A stretch of DNA of 64,000 bases from Telopea speciosissima (lineage: Eukaryota > Streptophyta > Magnoliopsida > Proteales > Proteaceae), in assembly GCF_018873765.1 (NCBI RefSeq), contig NC_057925.1, forward strand, positions 45,663,010 through 45,727,009, given 5' to 3'. The translations under genes and the position numbers were made by a program. How positions within the stretch are numbered: the first letter of the stretch is position 1; each line of letters starts with the position of its first letter. Shown here in pieces: positions 24,101 to 36,100 of this stretch. Below the pieces are notes generated by a model. The model was not told the origin of the DNA, searched no databases, and saw nothing but the letters and a program-made list of their open reading frames with translations.

Positions 24101-27100
24101 GTGCTACTGTGAGAGGTACCAAGACATCCTTTGCTGCTATCAGACTGCTGTTTGTTCTTCACAAGGTTGATCCATCAAATACTCCATGAAAGCTGGCGAT
24201 AGAAGACACATTTAGATCCTGTGGCATCTAGGTTTTTGACAACTTTTTGTCAGAAACTTCAGGCCACGATATCTCTTCACCTGGCCATTCATTGGAGGCC
24301 ATATTCTGGTATCATACTGTCCCTCCTACAGCCTCCCATCGATATTACTTTCAAGCCCATCCATTGGCTGTAACATCCTATTTTCTCCATAGAATTGCCA
24401 ATTTTGTTCTTGATACAATACTCTCTATCAGTCGTGGTTGTTTTTCTGAAGTATTATTGAGCACCATAGACCCTCCACTCGATGGGAGTTTGAGCCCTAT
24501 CCATGGTGCCAATCGGCTGCTATTATTAGTTGGCCAATAGTTTCTATTTTGGGATCTCTTCTGTAACTCTAGTTCTGGTCATCGGTTGTGAGGGAGATTT
24601 TAAGGGATTCTTGTAATCATTACCTACTGTTGGTATTATTTGATGGTGTTCTGACCTAGGGTTCAAAGGTTTCACCTTGTTTCTAATTTTGGCAGTGTCA
24701 AAGACTACTCACATAGGGACACTCTCCCTATTCCCCTATCGCGTAGTCTTTAACAGGCAGCAAGCTGCTCTACAAAGTGACTCTACTGTGGGTATAATCC
24801 AGCCTGTAGATTACTGGATTGTGCCCAAGCTTTATGGGCTTACTACTAGTGTCGGCCCCTACTGTTGACCCAATTGTTAGGCCTCTTATAACCCTGTCAC
24901 TGTTGTTAATTAAGGGCTTAACCTGCAGTACCACAGTAGCAATCGATCCTACTATTGGGTTGGGTATTTTACTTGATGTTTAGTGGACCTAACCCTATCA
25001 GAGTTCTAGTTAATAAGGCCCACCTTCTTGCTGCTGGGGCCATCTGTTTTTGTTTTTCAAGGGTCTAGTGGTTACAGCCTTCCCTGTTTTACTAAATGCA
25101 AACATATCTGTACAGGGCTTATGCCCATGTCGAATAAATAATATAATCATTTTCGTTTCAGATAAAATTAAGAAACAAAAAAAAAGGATGAGAAGGCTCA
25201 CCCCCTAAAGAATACTGACTAAAAGATCAATGATTAGACATCGGAACAGCATAAATAATATAAGCACAGACCTGGGTGTTTGTTCCACGAGGTTGAAATC
25301 CACACTTCTCAACAACAGATGATCGTACAATCTCCGGGGTGGTTAGAGGTATAAAGCCCCTTTTCATAACTTCTGAAAGTGTCCAATTGATAAGTCCCAT
25401 TTCTAACAAAACCGCCTCATTCTTTAGGTAGTAGAATTTTGACCCACTTACCTGTACACATAGACACACATTATATTCATCAAGCAGATCATCAACACTC
25501 TTGAAACCCAATAATTTATGATTTTAAACCCAATCAATAATCCAAATACAATAAGAGACAAGTGGGAGAGCGGGAGAGGATCTGCAAAGGAAGTTATTCA
25601 GAAGATTTCTTGTTGATTTGGGTGAATGTTATTATTGGAGCAGCTGAGATAAAAGTGTCAATATGAGGATATCTACCAAGGTTTCTTCTGTCAAAGAGCC
25701 ATGTAAAGCACTTATTCAAGATCAAAGAAGCAAAACTAATGAAAATATGGATATTGTAGTGGTAGAAGGGGATTTATCTCAAATTGTTTATGGGCTTCTA
25801 CAAGACTATGAGGATAGTGACTTGAGCATATTCTATTAGCTGAATAATGAGACCTATATTTATTTGTTTTACCCTTCTAAATTCTTATGGATTTGTAGTA
25901 CGCCAGATTTAGTAATATGATGGTCTATCTGTTGTCATTGTGACAGCCACTTAAATGTGACATGACAGCCTGTGGTTATCGTTCACAGATACTCTTCATG
26001 TCCAGATTGTGTTTTGGATAAGATTCTAGATCTTATCCTTGTTAAAGAGCCCAGTTTGTCGGATTTTTTTTTTCAGAGGATAAGGTTTTTTTTTTGTTTT
26101 TTTTTTTCCGTAAAGCTTATCTTGGTTTGGGCTTGTTTTATCCCATGCTGAGTTGGCTTATCTTTTCTTATTAGTTGTTATTAAAAGATTAGTTTGGAGA
26201 TATCCTATTGCTTTTATTATAGAAGCTTATAGCTTTTATCATGGAAGCTCTTATTTCCTACTGGTTGGATGACATAAGCTTCTATTTTAAGATAGCCTTA
26301 TTTCTCCTAAGCCAATCACAGTATTCTGGAGTAGCTATAAAATATAAATACATGTAAGGACTACAGGCCATCACATCGATTTTAAGAAATAAATATCTAT
26401 TACCTTTTACACCTATTTTTATTCACTTATTCTATCTTTAATTTGTTATTTCTCTGATTTACTTCTCTCTAAATTTCTGTTTCAAATCTCTGAATACCGA
26501 AATCGAAATTTAAGTTCTGCTCTTGCTTCCAAGCTTTCCTACCTGCAAAAGGATTGTTCTAGATCTCACAATCTAGCCCTCAGACTTTGTTCAAAATCTG
26601 TACACTTAATCTGTGAACAGGACAGAACAAAGAGAGCATCCCAGTGTACGAGGCTCCCACAAATGCAGGGTCGGAGGGGCAAATGTAGGCAGCCATACCC
26701 CCCCAGCTTCGCAGGAGAGGCTGTTGTAAACAGGCCAGAACCTTTGGCTGAAATTGGAGCCTAATCTGAACTGTTTAATCCTAACTGCCAATACTTTTCC
26801 GTTTCTGGTTCTTTCCCTATTTTCTATGATCCTGTTCAGCTAATCTCCAACTGATTTTCCCTGGTTAGAGTTTGGTCTTCATCAATTAGTATCATAGCTA
26901 TGGATTCTATTAAAAGACTGCAGAGCCATCTCTTTTCCGACGAGATTGGTTTGAGGGTTACCGATTTCCTTCTTATTGTTCGAGAGAAGCTTAAATTCTA
27001 TTCAGATTGAAGGTTGAGTGTATGCTTCCGATTCGGCATCGCTTCAAAGCTCATAGGCAGTTTTTGGGAAGAATCGATGCAGAAACAAGGTTTCAAAAGC

Positions 27101-30100
27101 AGAAACAGAGGAGAAAAAACCCTCACAACCATCACAGCCAGTGTGACAACCAGTTTGTCATTTTGACACCCACCGTTATAGCCACTTAGCTGTAACACGA
27201 CAGCCTGTGGGTACTCTTCATGTCCAGATTCTGTTTGGGATGAGATTCCTGATCTTGTCCTTGTTAAAGAGTCCAATTGTGGGATTTTTCTAGAAGAATA
27301 GTATGTTTAAATTTTTTTGTACAGCTTATCTTGGTTTGGGATCATTTTATTCTAAAAGCCGAGTTGGCTTCTCTTTTCTTATTGGTTGTTACTAATAAGT
27401 TAGTCTGGAGCATAGTTGTCAAGGTGTCACCTAGCGTCCAGTCGCCTTGGACATCTTAGTCGCCTAGGCGGGTGCCTTGGACGCCTTGGTCACCTTGTTG
27501 GTGTTTCCTTGTGTCTAGGCCACCCTCCAACGAGTTGGATCACCTAGACGTCCAAGTGATTCTTGGGTCCAAGGAGACAGCAGTCATAGCCATAGTTCAG
27601 AAACTCGTCTCATTTTGGTGTCTTCACCAGGTTGAGACAACCGAAACCTCGAAATTTCAGCGAACTTTTGCTGAAACATTGTATTTTTTTTTTTGTCTTT
27701 CTTGGCCATTTCAGGGTGTAAAAGGCCAAAATGAGCGAAATACTGAAACAAAATGACCGAAATTTCGACAAAACGGTGCATTTTTTAGATCAAAATGAGT
27801 GAGAATCCAAAACAAAATTTCCGAAATTTTGGTCAAAACATTGTCTGGTTTGGGTTTCGACGTCTAGTATGATGTTTCGCCTGGAAGGGTTCGAAATTGC
27901 CGAAATTTCGCCAAGCTTTTGAACTATGCTCACATCATACTAATTTGATCCAGGAAAGGCAATGCCTTGGTCACCTGGGCGTGCCGCCCTGGATGCCTTA
28001 GCCCGCCTTGTGATCTGGGTGGGCATCTTGGTATGGTTCTATTTGTTTTTAATATAAATTGATTGGTTTGATTCCTATTTTAATATGGAATCATGTTTGT
28101 GTTTTAAAAAAAACATTAAAAGAAAAGAAAATGAGAGGGTTGAGATGCTAAGTTTCCTGAACTGTGAGTGAAACCACCCTTTTGGCTTCAACCCTTCCGT
28201 TCCGTGAGGAAAACCAACCACTAAAGGCACTCCCCCATTACCCTGGGAAAATAATCCTCTCCAATTCCTAAAAGCGTGCAATGCGGCAGTGCTAGGTGGA
28301 GATGTCGACACCTGGCAGCTCGGACATCCAACGGTCCGAGCACATTAACATCCACTGTTGGATATCTGAGCTGCCAAGTGTCAACATCTCCACCTAGCAC
28401 TGCCACACTGCACGCTTTTAGGATTGGAGAGGATTAAAATCCATTACTCATTTACTCTGGCATTCTTTTTCTTTTGTTGCTGCCGTTGATGTTGCTGTTG
28501 ATATCATTTTTACTATCACTCCCCTATATGCGCCCTATATTGACTCGAACTTCTTATCTGATTCCCCCAAAAAAAAAAACTTCCACCTCTCTTTCTCCCC
28601 CTAATAATGCAAAATCCACAAATTACCCCTCACCCTCCCCTTCCCTCCTCTCCCGAGTCTGCCTTGCCCCAACCCCACCTCCACACCCATCCCCTGTCCC
28701 GCCCTCCACCACCACCTCTGCCCCATCCTCACCCTCCCACCGCGTGCATCTTCCTCCCCCCAAAAGATTGCTTCTGTTGTTCACCCCATCACCACCACCC
28801 CTCCCTTGTGTTTCAATTGCACCACCAGCATGAACATCCTCTGCCCTAAAGACCTACGACGAGCCACCTAAGCAGCAATGTCGAGTCCTTCACCAGGCCC
28901 AAGCTCTCATCATCCACTATGGCTGCTTCTGCCAAGTGCCAGGTCACACAATCGCCGCCAGCACCTTCCCTCATCACCTGTCCATCCCAACAATGCCACA
29001 ACGACTATAACTCATTGATGCAGCGTTACGGGTGTTATACCAGCCCACATTAGGCCATCAACTTAATTATAGTAGGGCCGACGGATCAGCCCTATTAAAG
29101 AAGGGCTTCCAATTCCGTATGACAACAGAACAAGAATTTTCTGGATGGCCAAACTTTAAATGAAATGTTGGCATGGGTTTTGACAATTTCAATTCCATTT
29201 TTCAGTTGAAATTGATCTTGTATATGTCGGTTGAAGCACACTTTAGAGCATCCAAAAAAAGCAGCAGCACTCTTCATTGATCACCTACCAGCAAGGGAAG
29301 CTGCAAATGTGTCAGGAACTAACTAGGTACCAATTTGAAGAGCATTCGTTTACTGGGGTCGAGAGCAGCCAACCCTAGAGGTATCATACTAACAGCGGCA
29401 TCCTGGCCTCTTTTGGATCCCTACGCAGCAGACCCATCATTTTGAAAGCCATCACTGGCATAGGCATAGGCATAGGCACAGGTGGAGACACAAGTAAAGG
29501 AAAATCCCGTTAGAACTTCATAGTCCCGGAATCCCTTTTTATTTGAGAGACAATAGTGAACATTTAGCCATAATCCATTGAAATAACACTAGAAGCAAAG
29601 GCACGGGTTCTTTCGGTGGCAGGAAGGCAGTTAACTTCATTGAACTGGATTGGAGGATCTATTTTGGCAGATTGTGGGGGCCCATGTTGCTGCCATATGA
29701 GGAGGATACTTATTTTGTTACTACTATTTTCATGATTTCTATTTTCTGTACTAGTTTTAGTTTCTAAGCCATTAGCAACATAGGAAGTTTCTATTTTTGT
29801 TAAGTTGTAAGCTAAGCTTTCCTTTTCTTGTACCACAAGTTAATCCTTTAATAAATATAAGCGAAGGAGCAGCCTCCAACGATTTTTGGCCTTGAACCTA
29901 TTGTCTCTCTTCTAGGGGTGTCAATCTTCGGACCAAACCGGGTAAACAGGCCCGGACCAAACCGAAATGGCCTGGTCCGAACTGAACCAAAGTCTTATTG
30001 GGATGGTTTCAGGTTGGGGTATTACGACCCCAAAACCGAACCAAGCACACCGAAAACTGAAGGAGACCGACACAAAACCAAAACCAAACCAATCTACCCC

Positions 30101-33100
30101 AATAAGAAACCGTTAACAACCCGAAACCCATTAAAAAATCATATTTTCCATAGTTTTATATAAATGTGTATGTTAAACCGGGCCAAAATCGAAGCCGACC
30201 CGATAACAAACCAATACAAGAAACCGATGTAAACCCGAAACCGAACTTTCCTTGTTGGTTTGGTTTCGGTTTCACCATTCCTACACCAAAAACAACTCAA
30301 CCTGGACTGAAATCAGCCCGAATCGACCGATTAACACCCCTACTCTCTTCAATGGAGCACCAGCCTTGTGGTGAATCAAGTGCAAACATGGTGGTAAAAC
30401 CTTGGAATAGTGGGTGGTGAAGCCTTGTTGTAGATCAGTGGGGGTAAAGACCTGATTATATCTGATATCTCTTCTTCCTTCCTTTCTTTCATTAACACTC
30501 CAAGTTCCTGCAACATCAAACACTTGTGTGGGAAGTTTCCTATTGAAGATCTAAGATTGGCTTGGGTTTGTTTTCTGTTCTGTCTTCTTCCATTCTTTAT
30601 GCCATCATTATTTTAAAACTCCTAACCTGCTCTGCTGTAGTTACTTGTCCTATTTCAGCACCTACAGTTCCTGTTTCCCCCTTTTTATGGTTGCTGTTTT
30701 GTCCTGTTATTACTGTTTATCCACCAAACAGTCAGATCCCATATTTTGAAGAGTTTTCCACCCCTAGTACGGCTCCACTCGACCAGAGTTTGGATTGCAC
30801 CTAATGTCCAGATCTGAAGTTATAGCTCTTCTCCTATACTATCTAATTTCTGTTTTCCTTGGTTACTAATTTTTGATCTTGTTAGTTTCTGCAGATCCAA
30901 CCGTTGGATCTTCGGAGCACATATTCAGCAATACTTGTTGAAGGATGACCCATGACCCGGACCCGGATACACTAGTGTGTCCATGTTCATTATGCACATG
31001 TTGCACATGTGATTATGCTAGTATTTTATTTTCATTATTGTAATGGATCTCTAATTATAAATAAAGTGGTGCCTCTGTCTTCTTGCCAAGCCAAAAATCA
31101 TTCTTTTCTTCTCTCTACTTCAACCATGTTTGATTTGATTTGATTTCCAGCCACATCCAACTGCTGGTTGTCAAGTTATTTGATTCTCTTGTTTCTGCCC
31201 AGTTTCTTTTATTTCACTGACTTGTATCTTGTCGTCCATTAGTCTGTCTACAGGTTAGTGTACTTCATCACTCGTCCAGTCATCCTTGGTTATTGACAAC
31301 GACCATAGTTGTCACAGCATCTAGGTGAACCAAGGCGACACTAGGTGTCAAGGCGCCTAGATGTCAAGGCAATAACCTAAGCAACGCCTAGGCGACGCCT
31401 TGACAACTATGATGGCAACAATGATATCGCCTCTTCTTCCTTGCACAAACCCCTCCTTTCGACCTCAAATCACCCCAGTGGATGTTGAAGACATTACTAA
31501 TGACAATGGAGAAAAGGGGATATGACAGGAGATGCAGAGAAGATAGGAAGATTTGAAAAGAAAATTGCAACGGGGTATTAGAGGGAGAAAGAGGTATCGA
31601 AGAGGGGGAGTGTGAGATAGAGGGGATTTGAGGGAGCTTGGAGAAGGGTTTAGAAGTGGTAAGGTAGGATTGAAGGCAGGCAGTTTAGGATCAGAGCATA
31701 GGTCTCTCTCAATTTTTCCCCTCTTTTTCATTTGCTAGATTATATGTGGAAGGGGCAAGCCGAAGGGAGGATGCAGGAGAGGAGGGTAATTCAGGAATTT
31801 TAAGTTTTCGGTGGTTTGCTTTTTTTAGGGGAATCAGAACAGAAGTTTGTAGTAGGGGAGTTGGGATGAATATACGGCAAGTATAGGGGACTCATAGTAA
31901 TTTCCCTTTTTTGTTCCATTCTTCAATGTTTTGGATTGCATAACTTTTGGATCATCAGTTGGTTTATTTGATTGATAGTTATCAAGGCGTCGCCTAGGCG
32001 TTCTAGGGGTCCAAGCTCCTTGGTCGGCTAGGGCGCCTTGTTTTTGTCGCCTTGGTTTTGGACCCTCTCCAGCGCCTTGGTCGCCTTTCCACCTTGATAA
32101 CTATGAATTATGAATTTTAATAATTGATTCAATTGTCTGCAATGTTGGAAGCTTGAATTAGGCTGTATGCTGTGATAGGTTGACATGAATTCAACTGTGG
32201 TATGTAGATGTAGACACAGAGAGTGTGTAACATGGCAAACCCCTGAAATCAGAAACAGTGAGTCAATGACAAAGTGAAACTCTGGGTAGAAATTCATGTT
32301 ATACAGGATGCACACCTAAGTCACCTAGGTGGGGTGCCTTGTTGCCTAAGCGCCCCTCCAACACCTTGGGTTTGCTTTACTACTGGTTAGATGATGTAAG
32401 CTCTTATTTCCTATTGATCAGATGATGTATTGATGTAAGCTCTTATCTTAAGATAGCTTCATCTCTCCTAAGCCAATCATAATGATGCAAGGAAAAATTG
32501 GCTCACAAGGTTCTTTTCGGACCTGGCCAGCCTAACAGCAAGGTCTGGGCTTGACTTGGTGCTGGTCTTGGACCAACATGTGGACCAGGTTCTGGAAAAG
32601 AACCTTGTGAGCCAATTTTTCCCTGCAGCAATTCTCCCCTTCTTCGAAAATTCGACCTCGAGTTTTGTTTAAGGAAGTGATCAGCTTGGTGTGATGGAGA
32701 TCAGACTTTAATCCAAAACAATGCTCAAGCAGCTCTCCGAAGTCAGGGATGTAGTCGTGCAATTGTGGTTCACGTTCGTCAAAATAGTTTGGCGGAAAAA
32801 TAAATCAATATTCTCAGTCTCCTCCTCTGGTTCAATCTCAATTTCAAAGGGTGTAACCACAGATTCTTCAGAAACTATTTCACTATTCTTTATCTCAATC
32901 TCAATAGTGGAAAAAGTATCAGTAAAAATCTTCGGATCTGCATCAGAAACTTTGCTTCAATCGAAGTGTTGAATGTATTGATCATGTTCTCATCCACTGT
33001 TTCGGCTTGGTCTTCTTGAATTTCTTCAACATAGGCTGTCTCAGTAGAATTTTCGATCTGTTCAATTGTCGTTGACGATGCTTCAATCACTGTTTCTTCC

Positions 33101-36100
33101 TCTTGTGTTGATCCAGTTGATTCTTCCTGTGGTTGCACAGTTGGTGTGGTCAGTACTGGCTTTAATCCTCTCAGTCTTGCGTAGATGCAAGGGTCTTAGG
33201 ATACAAATATTGTCAATCGGATCAATCTCACCCTTTCGCTGTTCTAGCCAATCACGACCAACTCTGATAATTCTCTTTGAACTTGGAAAGATCCGGCATT
33301 GAGTGTTGTCATTGTATGAGGTCATTTCAAATTCAATGATCACTTGATTAGCAGGCTCGATGACTATATCGCCTGTCAGAGACAACATATCCACATTGGA
33401 TTGTGAAATGATGTTGACACGCCATCGTTCACCAACAACCAACAAGGCTGTTCTTCCATTAGGCAGTCGAACTCTAGTCTTGAATATGAAGGAATTTGAA
33501 TCAAAGATTGTCTCGCCTCCAGCCATGCTCTGATACCAATTTAATGGAAACCCGAATGGGTAAGCAAGCCAAGATCGAATCTGGGAGAGAATAGGGGTAG
33601 GTATGAAAATAGATAGCTAAGTTGTAGAGCTGGAGTCCCACCAGTCTACTAGCCGTAGGAGTCCCACCTAGGCCCACTGTAGGAGTCTCACCTAAGCCCA
33701 CTTGAGTCACACAAGTAAAATACTAAGATAGTATGCTGTAAAATTCGATGGCTGGTTTTGAGAGCAGCCAAGATTTGCGTTATATAGAGGTGAAATACCT
33801 TGAGTACAGCAAAATAACATTAAAGAGACCTCCAAAACAGTTTTGGAATTCCCCATTACATAGAGAACACTTCCTAGACATAGAAACTATCCCCAAGACC
33901 TAGAACTACAATCAAGATATAATAACTACTAAGCTAGGAAAACTAAAAGACCAAGTAATACTACCTAGGAAAGTAAAACCCACTACATTAATTAACCTAG
34001 GAACATGAAACGACAAACTAAGAATACAAAAAGTCTTCTCCAGCAGTTGTTCCAAAATAATGGACCCAAGTGAAACCAAAAAGAACAATATAAAATAAAC
34101 TCAGCAGGCCAGGTCCTGGCCAGCCTAACCGCAAGGTCTGGGCTTGGCTTGGTGCTGGTCATGGACATGTGGACCAGGTTCTGGAATAGAACCTTGTGAG
34201 CCAATCTCTCTCTCTCTCTCTCTCTGTAGGTCAGATCTACTCAACTTCCTACGGTTGTGCTGTTGTTGCTCCCTACTTTCAAATTGAGTACTTACCTTTA
34301 AGACCTGTTGTTGATCACTTCAGCTTTTTTATATTTCCCTGGTTTATTTCTCTCCGAATTTCTGCTGCAAATCTCTAAGCACCCTAATCAAAATTTCAGT
34401 TCTGCTCTTGCTTTCAAGTTTTCCTACTTGCAGAAGGGTTGTTCTAGATCTCACAATCCAGCCATCGGAATTTGCTCAAATTCTGCAGACCTAACCTGTA
34501 AACAGGACAGAAACTTTGACTGAAAATGGAGCCTAATCTAAACTGTTTAACCCTAACTGCTGATACTTTACTGCTTCCGGTTCTATCCCTATTTCTTGGA
34601 TCTTGTTGGGCTAATTTTCCACTGGATATTCCCTGGTTCGAGTTTAGTCCTCATTAGTTCTCTATCAATTGTTGTCCCTTAGTTTACCCAAAAAAAAAAA
34701 TTTGTTGTCCTTAAAGTTGCTGCAAACCAGAGATAATTATCTCACCAAAACTATATTCTCGACCCTTCCAATCTTTGTTGGAGGGGTGAAGAATTAGGGC
34801 TGGCAGCCTATAAAAGCTAGACACTATGCACAGGTGCACATTGCCATCTACAAAATATGTATGACTTGAATAGGATCCTGTCCATCCATTTGGCTTACCT
34901 CACTCCGCTCAGTCCTCAAAAAATTCAATATTTTTAAGTTAAAGAATGGGGTTTGATTTTGTATTGCAAATGAGTTCATTGGCTAGGCTCTATGAATAAA
35001 TATTTCAAATTTAATTTGGATTTTATACAACTTAGTTGTTTTTTTTTTCATATTCTGAAATTTGGGCTTGAAGTGGTAATTATTGAAGATGCTAACACCT
35101 AGTTTGTGTTAAGGCTTTTAAGTGTTCCGAATTTTCAGTTTTGATCTGGATTTTAAGGTTTATTTCATATGTATAGTTATATATCTTTTCTAGTCTTGAG
35201 CCTTAGGATTTTTGGTGTGATATTTATCCACCCCCTCCTTCCTCCATTTCCTTCATTATTAACCAAAAAGAAGAAAAGAATGAGATATTAGTTGATGAAA
35301 GTGTGGTTATAAGTTACGTTTATATAGCATGGTGTCTCTTTCTTAACAACATAGAGGACCACTATCGTATGCAAAAGGTGATGGCTGACCACTATCCCAA
35401 TGAAACTATTTTCTTTCACATAAAGTGGATGAAATAGTGAAAGTCCACCCCAGACAATGAGGTGCTCAGGATTGTTGGAGGTATAATTTTTAGGAAAAAT
35501 GTCTAGATTGAGTGTTAACAGGGTTTCCCATCACTGAAATGAATGCTATGTCTACCCCATCACCAGGGACTAATGCAGGCAGGGTGATACAGCAGCATTG
35601 GAGTGGCTGGACAAGCATGATAAGCTTTGGAAAGTCAAAGCCCAAGAAATCATAGTTATCAAGGCGGGAAGGCCATCATGGCATTTTGGAGGGTGAAAAA
35701 TCAAGGCGACACCGCCATGGCGGCAAGGTGCCCGCCATGGCGTCCAAGGCGACCAAGGAGCCTGGAAGCCATGGCGACGCCTTGATAACTATGCAAGAAA
35801 TACAGCCCATCATCCAAGTCCAAGGCCAATCGTTGGTAGCCAGTTACTAGGTTGGGGTTTAATTTATTTCTCAGGGGTATTCATATACTTTTCCCCTTTA
35901 AATATAATAAACACTAGCTGTTAAGAGTTGTGGCACCTATTCTAGCCGTGGATTTAGCTTAGAATAGTAGTTTATTTTATTTAGGGAGCTTTATTTAATT
36001 GCTATCTGTTATTACATATTTTGGATTTTGAAGTCAAGTGCTCTTATATCTGTTTTATATAAAGAGATGCAACAACCCCCCCCTCCAATCGATAGTGAAT

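Larger units (their letters stand above)
8583..25271 (-). other. Intron 6, 16.7 kb, packed with nested retrotransposons
   Basis: The donor GTCTGT at 25271 and the acceptor CAG ending at 8583 join TQ|VYS exactly in frame. Most of the interior is LTR and LINE sequence, annotated separately. Keeping the exons intact across this length implies that the plant splices a 16.7-kb intron. Confidence 0.85.
32483..34205 (-). mobile_element. Minus-strand non-autonomous LTR element with acidic ORF
   Basis: On the minus strand the LTR start ATTGGCTCACAAGGTTCT occurs at about 34205 and again at about 32615. Between them are a primer binding site (33539-33527) and a single-ORF interior. The 5' LTR is about 660 bp. 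The 3' LTR keeps only about 100 bp and then turns into an inverted copy of its own first bases (32488-32520 on the plus strand). The element lies inside the 3' LTR of family B. Confidence 0.7.
27140..34690 (+). repeat. 3' LTR of family B, split into three pieces
   Basis: Piece one (27140-27410) matches the start of the 5' LTR. Piece two (about 32370-32482) matches its middle (ACTGGTTAGATGATG, CCTAAGCCAATCA). Piece three (about 34216-34690) matches its end (TTGTTCTAGATCTCACAATC, AATGGAGCCTAATC). Between them lie later insertions of about 5 kb and 1.7 kb. Boundaries are approximate and were read by eye. Confidence 0.55.

Noticed and set aside
28474..28849. Proline-rich open frames
   Set aside because: Overlapping frames on the same strand are equally open because of C-rich low complexity. 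No domain or splice context supports a gene.
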